11,629 nucleotides of DNA from Thermodesulfovibrio sp. (GTDB taxonomy: Bacteria > Nitrospirota > Thermodesulfovibrionia > Thermodesulfovibrionales > JdFR-85), in NCBI GenBank assembly GCA_027050975.1, contig JALUAR010000057.1, positions 1-11,629 of the forward strand, in the 5' to 3' direction. The notes under the pieces are model-generated. The model searched no databases. It was given only the letters and a program-made list of their open reading frames with translations, and was not told where the DNA came from. Below are positions 1 through 5,800 of this stretch, piece by piece. Each line of letters starts with the position of its first letter. Within the stretch, counting starts at the first letter, position 1. The position numbers were made by a program, and so were the translations under genes.

Positions 1-80
1 AAATTGCTTTCGAGCCATAGAGCATCTAAGTTTACCAATAGACTTTCATTCAGGTAGTGGGTATTGAGGAGGTTTTTTCA

Positions 81-117
81 AAAGAGAAGGGACGCTTTCA
101 AAGCGTCCCTTCTCTTT
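81..117. terminator. Hairpin terminator at the end of the block, possibly bidirectional
   Basis: Bases 81-97 pair perfectly with 101-117 (17 bp, loop TCA), with a GC-rich core (GGGACGC/GCGTCCC). It lies 31 bases past the stop of the nuoG-like gene. On the minus strand the stem ends in TTTT and then GAAAAAACC, a weak U-tract. On the plus strand it is followed by a better T-rich tail (CTTTATTTTA). It may end this block and also a converging plus-strand gene lying mainly beyond the left edge. Confidence 0.7.
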
Positions 118-147
118 ATTTTACCTGCTTGTCTGCGGATTTTAAAT

Positions 148-2154
148 CTATGCTGCTACTGCCTTTTCCATCTCTTTAAGCCAGAGGAGTCTTGAGCTGT
201 TTATCATTACTTCGTTTGCCTTGGCAATGAACTCTTCAGGGTTGAAGCTCAGGTCATCTCTCTTCTTGAACTCTGCTGGCTTAAGCTCAACCTTGAATGC
301 CTTCAGTGCCTTCTTTACATCCCCGGTCTTTGCAACCTTCAGTTCTGCTCCTGCCTTCTTTGCCACTGCCTTGAAGATATCCCTGTGGGTCTTTGAGTCA
401 GCAAAGGTATCTATTGCCTTTTCAAGGCTCTTTAGCCTTCCCAGGTAATCCACCACTGTGCCCTCGGTCTCATAGGATGTGGTTGATGGAAGCACTATGT
501 CTGCCTCCTTGGCAAGCTCTGTAAGATGAGAATTCTGCACAATCAGCAGATCCACACCCTCTGGCCTCTTCATTGGCACATCACCAATCACATAGAGGAC
601 CTTAACTCCACCAGAGGCCATATCCTTGTATGATGCACCCGAGCCTTTAAGCCCCATAAGAAGTGTACCCTTTGCATTTGCCTCAACAGGCACTGACACA
701 GCAGCACCTTTCATGAGGGCAATGTTTGCTGCTGCCTCGAAGAACACCGGAGAGGAGACAACCACAGGAGCCTTTGCATCATTGTAAAGGTCGGCAGCCT
801 TTGCCACCTCCTCAGAGACATCAGCATCAGGAATGCTGAGACCCTTTGGTACTGTAAAGCCCCTGTCTTTCAGGGCCTTTGCCAGTGCTGCAAGGGCCTG
901 TGCCTCGTCAGCCTTTATTGTAACTGCCGCAACAGAGCCTATCTTTGTATCATTTGAGTTGATAACAATTAGTTTTGCACCCCTTGCCACACGCTTTCTA
1001 ACTGTGGCATCAAGGGCTGGAAGCACCCTGTCCCACTGTGACGGGTTAAGACCCACAAGCACTATAAGGTCAGCCTCTTCAAGGTCTGCCTCAGGCCCTA
1101 AAAGGGATGCCTCATCTGCATAACTGCTTACAGTTGAGTCGATATTCTTTATGCCGAGTGAGGAGGCAAGTGTCTTCACAGTGAGAATGTCCTCATTAAG
1201 AAGGTTTCCAGAGGTTATTATTCCCACATCATTGCCTTTTAAAGCAGAGGCAACCTCATCAATTGCCTTTGCCCAAGAGATGGGCTTAAGCTCACCATCG
1301 GTCTTCTTGAGTGGCTCAAGAACCCTTGTGTCTGCATTTATAAAGTCAAAGCCGAATCTGCCGTAGGCGCATATATAATGCTCTGCCCTGCCTTTTTCAG
1401 AGCCAATGTTTACCTTGGCCACATCTCCACGATAGGTGCTCACCACTGTGGAGCAGGCATTACCGCAGGCAAGACAGACAGAGCTTGACCTCTCGTAATC
1501 CCACTCACGACCTCTGCGCCAGCGGTCTGCCTCAAGAAGGGCATTAACAGGACAGGCATCAACGCAGCTGCCGCAGAAGGTGCAGCCTGCCTCCTGCAGA
1601 GGCCTGTCCTCTGCAGTGGTCACCTTTGAACCAACACCTCTTCCGTAGAAATCAAGCACTGAGGTGCCCTGCTCCTTACAGACCCTCACGCAGCGGCCAC
1701 AAAGCACACAGTAGTCAGGGTCACGTTTGATAAAGGGATTACTCTCATCCACTGGAAAGCCGAACTTCTTTCTGGTGAAGGAGGACTCTCTTACCTCAAG
1801 GTCATAGGCATACTTCTGAAGCTGACAGACACCTGCCTTTGTGCAGGTCATACAATCCAGGGGATGCATGCTGAGTATGAGATCTATGACGTACTTTCTG
1901 ATCTCCTCTATCTGCTCATTTGTTGTATTAACAACCATGCCATCCTTTACCCTTGCTGTACAGGCAGTCATGGGAGCCTTCATTCCCTCTATCTCTACAA
2001 GACAGAGCCTGCAGGCACCTATTCCCTTCATTCCCTTCAGATAGCAGAGATTCGGAATATGAATGCCTGCCTCTTCGGCAGCATCAAGAATGGTTGCGCC
2101 TGCCTTTACCGTAACCTTCTTACCGTCTATTGTGAGTTTGACCTTCTCTGACAT
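148..2154 (-). CDS. NuoG-like multi-cluster iron-sulfur subunit without a molybdenum-ligand motif
   Basis: The 668-residue protein has: a plant-type [2Fe-2S] domain (C37, C48, C51, C65); a His-Cys ligated [4Fe-4S] site (H97, C101, C104, C110); two ferredoxin motifs (C149-C159 and C191-C201); a further [4Fe-4S] site (C227, C230, C234, C262); then a shortened molybdopterin-oxidoreductase-like fold (about 280-600). Where formate dehydrogenases have a Cys or Sec followed by His-x-Pro, this protein reads IDSTVSSYADEA (339-350). The C-terminal cofactor-binding domain of true molybdoenzymes also appears absent. It is thus a NuoG-type electron wire rather than a catalytic formate dehydrogenase, although some databases may label it so. 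It has no H-cluster motifs and is not a hydrogenase. The ATG at 2154 follows GAGGAGG (2166-2160) by five bases. It is the last gene of the block. Confidence 0.88.
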   Translation of the reverse strand: MSEKVKLTIDGKKVTVKAGATILDAAEEAGIHIPNLCYLKGMKGIGACRLCLVEIEGMKAPMTACTARVKDGMVVNTTNEQIEEIRKYVIDLILSMHPLDCMTCTKAGVCQLQKYAYDLEVRESSFTRKKFGFPVDESNPFIKRDPDYCVLCGRCVRVCKEQGTSVLDFYGRGVGSKVTTAEDRPLQEAGCTFCGSCVDACPVNALLEADRWRRGREWDYERSSSVCLACGNACSTVVSTYRGDVAKVNIGSEKGRAEHYICAYGRFGFDFINADTRVLEPLKKTDGELKPISWAKAIDEVASALKGNDVGIITSGNLLNEDILTVKTLASSLGIKNIDSTVSSYADEASLLGPEADLEEADLIVLVGLNPSQWDRVLPALDATVRKRVARGAKLIVINSNDTKIGSVAAVTIKADEAQALAALAKALKDRGFTVPKGLSIPDADVSEEVAKAADLYNDAKAPVVVSSPVFFEAAANIALMKGAAVSVPVEANAKGTLLMGLKGSGASYKDMASGGVKVLYVIGDVPMKRPEGVDLLIVQNSHLTELAKEADIVLPSTTSYETEGTVVDYLGRLKSLEKAIDTFADSKTHRDIFKAVAKKAGAELKVAKTGDVKKALKAFKVELKPAEFKKRDDLSFNPEEFIAKANEVMINSSRLLWLKEMEKAVAA

Positions 2155-2159
2155 CTATA

Positions 2160-2166
2160 CCTCCTC
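2160..2166 (-). promoter_or_regulatory. nuoG-like ribosome-binding site
   Basis: GAGGAGG followed by TATAG and ATG at 2154 on the minus strand. It fixes the start of the last gene and is one of the strongest ribosome-binding sites in the window. Confidence 0.8.
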
Positions 2167-2194
2167 ATATAATTTATTCATTTATTCCTTCAGG

Positions 2195-2818
2195 CTATTT
2201 AACAGCCTCTTCAGTCTCCTTGGGCTCTCGCTCTTCAATGATCCTGCCTGTTTTGCTCTCTATAAGCACTATGGCTCCGGTGGGACATACATCTATGCAT
2301 GCACCGCAGCGTGTGCATCTTTTGTCCCTGATCTCAAAGGGAACATCCCCAGCGCTGAAGGGACCCTTCCTCTTATGTCCCAGGATTGCATGATCCTTAC
2401 ATACTGCCTTGCACTCACCACACAAAATGCATTTGTCGGCTATAATTTTGTATTGTACATAAGCCACACACTTTGCATCAGGACAGACACCGTTTATATG
2501 CTCCTGAAAGACTCCGCTGTCAAGCCACTCAAGCATAAACCTGGCAGTGTCTTTTCCCTTTTTGCAGAAGGATGAGACCAGCATATCATCGGCTATACGC
2601 CTCAGTGCTGTAATGTCATCCTCTTTACCCTGCCTGTCAATTATTGCCTGGAGCCTCAGCTTTGCCTCATAGGAGCCCATGGCACAGGGAAAGCATCTGC
2701 CACACATGGGACCCGCTAAAAACTCCTCCACATAATACAGGGCCCTTTGCACAGGGCAGCCCTTCTCCTCTGCCTCCTTCTTTATATCTTCTACCTTGAT
2801 TACCTTCTTCTCTTCCAT
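2195..2818 (-). CDS. Stand-alone NuoF-tail [4Fe-4S] domain plus two-cluster ferredoxin
   Basis: The 207-residue protein has no flavin or NAD-binding part. Residues 26-110 match the C-terminal NuoF iron-sulfur region, with C39, C42 and C45 (CGRCFPC) and a fourth Cys at C85. H107, C112 and C117 parallel H546, C552 and C557 of the neighbouring NuoF-like protein. Two [4Fe-4S] ferredoxin motifs follow (C130, C133, C136, C140 and C168, C171, C174, C178). It therefore repeats the layout of the last part of the NuoF-like protein before its CBS domains. A role as an extra electron-transfer arm of the same complex is inferred. The start is taken as ATG at 2818, with GGGGTG about five bases upstream. 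GTG at 2824 would add two residues and overlaps that site. The gene lies 46 bp after the NuoF-like stop and 40 bp before the NuoG-like start. Confidence 0.85.
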   Translation of the reverse strand: MEEKKVIKVEDIKKEAEEKGCPVQRALYYVEEFLAGPMCGRCFPCAMGSYEAKLRLQAIIDRQGKEDDITALRRIADDMLVSSFCKKGKDTARFMLEWLDSGVFQEHINGVCPDAKCVAYVQYKIIADKCILCGECKAVCKDHAILGHKRKGPFSAGDVPFEIRDKRCTRCGACIDVCPTGAIVLIESKTGRIIEEREPKETEEAVK

Positions 2819-2864
2819 ACTCACACCCCGAATTAATCATAAATTTTGAGTTTTCAGTTCTAAA

Positions 2865-5204
2865 TTAGTATATCGCCTCTGAGAGATATAACACCTCAGG
2901 CAACACGTAGGAGACAAGGTCACGATAGGTAATCATTCCCACTATCTTATCACCATCAAGCACGGGCAGGTGTCTCTTTTTCTTCTCAGCCACTGTCTGC
3001 ATTGCCACAGAGATGTCATCATCAGGAGAGAATGTAACAAGATCCTTACTCATCACATTCTCAACCGGCTCTGATTCAAGATCTATTCCCTTTGCAGTAC
3101 AGTGAACAACATCCCTCTCAGTAAACATTCCAACCAGTTTATTATTCTCGTCAACCACCATCACAGCACCGATGTTATGCTCGCTCATGAACTTAATTGC
3201 ATAGGCAACGCTTTTGTCTTTCGGAACTGTGAAGACCTCCATTGGTTTTGACTCCAGAATATCCTTTAACTTCATCTTTACTCTCCTTTCAATGGTTTCT
3301 ATTTTTTCAGGAGGTATCTTCAGACCTTCAACCATCTTGAGATGTCTCTCTTTCCATATCTTCACCGCATCCACAGGACAGGCATAGTAGCATGCCTTAC
3401 ACTTTGTACAGTAATCACGATCTATAAAGAAGGAATCCTTTGTCTCCTTAACCGCATCAAAGGCACATGCCTCTTTACAGAGTCCGCACCTGATACACTG
3501 AGTAAGATCGATCGTAAATACACCCATCCCCTTACAGACCTTTGCCCTGCAGTACTTGTCATAGATATGCTCCTCGTACTCCTCTCTGAAGTATTTGATC
3601 GTACTCAGCACCGGATTGGGAGCACTCTGACCAAGACCGCAGAGGGAGCCCTCCTGGGTGAGTTTACCGTATTTGATCAGTCTCTCTATATCTCCGGGCT
3701 GACCTTCGCCGTTGGTGATTCTCTCAAGGATCTGCAGCATCTGATATGTACCGAGTCTGCAGGGCGGGCACTTTCCGCAGGATTCTGCCTGTGTGAAGGA
3801 GAGGAAGTACTTGGCAACATCCACCATGCAGGTATCCTCATCCATAACGACCATACCACCGGAACCCATCATGGAACCAACCTTCTTCAGGGAGTCAAAG
3901 TCCACCGGCATATCAAGATAATCCTCAGGCAGACAGCCACCGGAAGGACCGCCTGTCTGAACAGCCTTAAACTTCTTATCTCCCAGTATACCGCCGCCTA
4001 TTTCGAATATAATCTCCCTCAGGGTTATACCCATTGGGACCTCAATGAGACCCGTATTCTTAACCTTTCCTGTAAGGGCAAAGACCTTTGTGCCAGGCGA
4101 GGTTTCCGTACCTATTGATCTGAACCAGTCTGCCCCGTTTTCTATAATCGGCGGCACACAGGCAAAGGTCTCTATATTGTTGAGGTTCGTTGGAATTTTC
4201 CATAATCCACCGCCGGGTTCTGAAAGCCTTGGCGGACGCGGCCTTGGAAAGCCCCTGTCACCTTCAATGGATGCTACAAGTGCAGTGGACTCACCACAGA
4301 CAAAGGCACCTGCGCCTTCACGCACATCAAGGTGGAAGCTGAAATCAGTGCCAAGTATGTTGTCACCTAAAAGGCCAAGGTCCTCTGCCTGCCTGATGGC
4401 ATGGCGGAGATTTTTCACTGCCAGCGGGTATTCGTGACGGACATATATGAAGCCATACTGGGCATTGATTGCATATGCGCAAAGCAGCATTCCCTCGATA
4501 AGACTGTGAGGGTCACCCTCCATGATTGACCTGTCCATAAATGCACCAGGGTCACCCTCGTCACCATTGGCTACCACAAATTTTATATCCCCTGGGGCTT
4601 TCTTCGTATGACGCCATTTTTTACCTGCAGGGAACCCTGCACCACCACGACCACGGAGATTAGCCCTGTCAACCTCATCGAGCACCTCGTCAGGTGTCAT
4701 GCTGCTAAGGGCCTTCTCTAATGCTGAATAACCACCAACTGCTATGTAATGATATATATTCCTTGGATCAATTCGACCGTTGTTACGGAGAGCTATTCGG
4801 AGTTGCTTCTTGTAAAAGGGGAGAGACTCCATCAACTCATAGGGCTCTTTCATATAAGAATCCCTGTAAAGCAGATGCCTCACTGCATAGCCGGCAGAGA
4901 AGGTGTTGGTAACAATCTGCTCGGCGTCATCAGCACCTACCCTCTGATAAAAATATCCAAAGGGCTCAATCTTCATCACGGGCCCCTTCTGACAAAGACC
5001 CTGACAGCCTGTTTTTACAACCTCTATATCAAGTCCGCGTTCCTTTGCCTTCTGCTCAATCCGCTCTATCACCTTATACGAACCTGTGGCTGTACAGGCT
5101 GTACCTGTGCAGACTCTTACACGCTCTTTATCCTCCTTAAAGGTCTCTTCCTTAAGAAGAAGTCTAAGATTCTTTAACTCCTCTATGCTCTTCAGTTTTC
5201 CCAT
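2865..5204 (-). CDS. HydB/NuoF-like flavin and iron-sulfur subunit fused to a CBS-domain pair
   Basis: The 779-residue protein has: a thioredoxin-fold [2Fe-2S] domain (C32, C37, C67, C71); the NuoF FMN/NAD(H) core (GRGGAGFPAGKKW at 185-197, NGDEGDPGAFMDRS near 213-226); the NuoF [4Fe-4S] site (C476, C479, C482, C522); H546, C552 and C557, resembling the metal-binding hinge of HydB proteins; two ferredoxin [4Fe-4S] motifs (C570-x2-C-x2-C-x3-C and C599-x2-C-x2-C-x3-C); and two CBS motifs (about 650-705 and 715-770), each ending VGM-(F/I)-T-x-RD. The order up to about residue 620 is that of HydB in bifurcating hydrogenases. The CBS pair is an addition that probably binds an adenine nucleotide. 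The start is taken as ATG at 5204, just after the upstream stop with GAGGAG three bases before it. ATG at 5231 would add nine residues, overlap the upstream gene and lacks a good ribosome-binding site. Confidence 0.92.
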   Translation of the reverse strand: MGKLKSIEELKNLRLLLKEETFKEDKERVRVCTGTACTATGSYKVIERIEQKAKERGLDIEVVKTGCQGLCQKGPVMKIEPFGYFYQRVGADDAEQIVTNTFSAGYAVRHLLYRDSYMKEPYELMESLPFYKKQLRIALRNNGRIDPRNIYHYIAVGGYSALEKALSSMTPDEVLDEVDRANLRGRGGAGFPAGKKWRHTKKAPGDIKFVVANGDEGDPGAFMDRSIMEGDPHSLIEGMLLCAYAINAQYGFIYVRHEYPLAVKNLRHAIRQAEDLGLLGDNILGTDFSFHLDVREGAGAFVCGESTALVASIEGDRGFPRPRPPRLSEPGGGLWKIPTNLNNIETFACVPPIIENGADWFRSIGTETSPGTKVFALTGKVKNTGLIEVPMGITLREIIFEIGGGILGDKKFKAVQTGGPSGGCLPEDYLDMPVDFDSLKKVGSMMGSGGMVVMDEDTCMVDVAKYFLSFTQAESCGKCPPCRLGTYQMLQILERITNGEGQPGDIERLIKYGKLTQEGSLCGLGQSAPNPVLSTIKYFREEYEEHIYDKYCRAKVCKGMGVFTIDLTQCIRCGLCKEACAFDAVKETKDSFFIDRDYCTKCKACYYACPVDAVKIWKERHLKMVEGLKIPPEKIETIERRVKMKLKDILESKPMEVFTVPKDKSVAYAIKFMSEHNIGAVMVVDENNKLVGMFTERDVVHCTAKGIDLESEPVENVMSKDLVTFSPDDDISVAMQTVAEKKKRHLPVLDGDKIVGMITYRDLVSYVLPEVLYLSEAIY
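3273..3290 (-). promoter_or_regulatory. Internal ribosome-binding site and ATG at the NuoF/CBS boundary
   Basis: Inside the nuoF-like frame the minus strand reads GAAAGGAGAG (3290-3281), then TAAAG, then ATG (3275-3273). GGAG ends seven bases before the ATG, which is near-ideal spacing. The ATG is residue 644, and initiation there would give a separate 136-residue protein consisting of the CBS pair alone. The match is better placed than that of the full-length gene. Whether it is used is unknown. Confidence 0.5.
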
Positions 5205-5211
5205 AGGCTCC

Positions 5212-5703
5212 TCACTCGCCCTCCTCTTCAATCATTTTTATCAGACCTTCCATCTTCTTCTGAGTAAGTTCACCCACGACATCATCATTCACAGTCACTA
5301 CAGGAGCAAGTCCGCAGCAGCCAACACAACCGACAGTCTCAAGGGTCATTGTAAGGTCTTCTGTTGTCTCACCCACTTCTATCTTAAACCGCTCCTGGAG
5401 CTTCTCAAGCACCTTCCCTGCACCACGCACATGGCAAGCCGTACCCATGCAGACCCTGACTATCTTTTTGCCCCTTGGAGAGAAGTGGAACTGGTGATAG
5501 AAACTGGCAACAGCGTAAATCTCAGCAAGGGGAAGATCAAGCTTCTTTGAAAGCCTCTCAAGTGCCTCTCCAGGAAGGTATCCGTAATCCTCCTGTATCC
5601 TGTGGAGAATAGGGATTAACAGCCCCTTCTTCTTGTCATGCTCACAGATGACCTTTCCAACCTTCCCTATCTCCTTATCAATATCAAGTCCTTCTATATC
5701 CAT
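5212..5703 (-). CDS. NuoE/HydC-like [2Fe-2S] thioredoxin-fold subunit
   Basis: The 163-residue product belongs to the NuoE (24-kDa) family, called HydC or HndA in soluble NAD(P)-linked hydrogenases and in bifurcating enzymes. A helical N-terminal region (ILHRIQEDYGYLP, ALERLSKKLDLPLAEIYAVASFY) precedes a thioredoxin-fold domain. That domain ligates one [2Fe-2S] cluster through VCMGTAC and VGCVGCCGLAP, in the family pattern C-x4-C then C-x3-C. It normally sits against the NuoF-like subunit, encoded immediately downstream. The start is taken as ATG at 5703 because GGAGG (5713-5709) lies five bases upstream. A TTG at 5715 would add four residues but overlaps that ribosome-binding site. The stop lies seven bases before the preferred start of the next gene, so the two are probably translationally coupled. 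Confidence 0.92.
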   Translation of the reverse strand: MDIEGLDIDKEIGKVGKVICEHDKKKGLLIPILHRIQEDYGYLPGEALERLSKKLDLPLAEIYAVASFYHQFHFSPRGKKIVRVCMGTACHVRGAGKVLEKLQERFKIEVGETTEDLTMTLETVGCVGCCGLAPVVTVNDDVVGELTQKKMEGLIKMIEEEGE

Positions 5704-5708
5704 GACAA

Positions 5709-5713
5709 CCTCC
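5709..5713 (-). promoter_or_regulatory. Ribosome-binding site deciding the nuoE-like start
   Basis: GGAGG is followed by five bases and ATG at 5703. The alternative TTG start at 5715-5713 lies inside this site, so the shorter 163-residue protein is preferred. Confidence 0.8.
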
Positions 5714-5744
5714 AAAAGGTGGTAAATTGGTTACTTGTTAGTTG

Positions 5745-5787
5745 GTTAGTGGTGTGCTGAGTGAGTATCCACCCCTACACCACTAAC
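5745..5787 (-). repeat. 11-bp inverted repeat in the cooS to nuoE-like spacer
   Basis: GTTAGTGGTGT (5745-5755) and its exact reverse complement ACACCACTAAC (5777-5787) flank a 21-base loop. It lies just after the cooS stop. No T-run follows on the minus strand, so a normal intrinsic terminator is unlikely. It could be an mRNA stability or processing element, or a protein-binding site. The left arm also belongs to a run of 8-bp GTTAGTTG-like direct repeats (5730-5752). Confidence 0.55.
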
Positions 5788-5800
5788 TTCTGTCTTGCTC

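Noticed and set aside
1..67. Possible 3' ends of a plus-strand gene at the left edge (frames closing at 55-57 or 65-67)
   Set aside because: Only about 20 codons are visible, two frames are equally open and neither product is recognisable. It is noted only in relation to the terminator.
64..72. GAGGAGG-like ribosome-binding sequence on the plus strand
   Set aside because: No start codon follows at a usable distance before the terminator stem.
148..2154. Catalytic formate dehydrogenase or [FeFe] hydrogenase (HydA) for the last gene
   Set aside because: There is no Cys/Sec-His-x-Pro molybdenum-ligand motif, no C-terminal cofactor domain and no H-cluster Cys motifs.
2063..2575. Plus-strand open frame spanning the nuoG-like start and the ferredoxin-like gene
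   Set aside because: It runs across a clear minus-strand ribosome-binding site and gene boundary, and its product matches nothing I recognise.
3342..4118. Plus-strand open frame opposite the NuoF-like gene (258 codons)
   Set aside because: Antisense to conserved NuoF motifs, with no recognisable domain or motif of its own; treated as a shadow frame.
148..5703. Part of respiratory complex I (nuo operon)
   Set aside because: No NuoB, C, D, I or membrane subunit is present. The N-terminal [2Fe-2S] and C-terminal ferredoxin additions on the NuoF-like protein fit soluble HydB-type enzymes better. The left side beyond the terminator is unseen.
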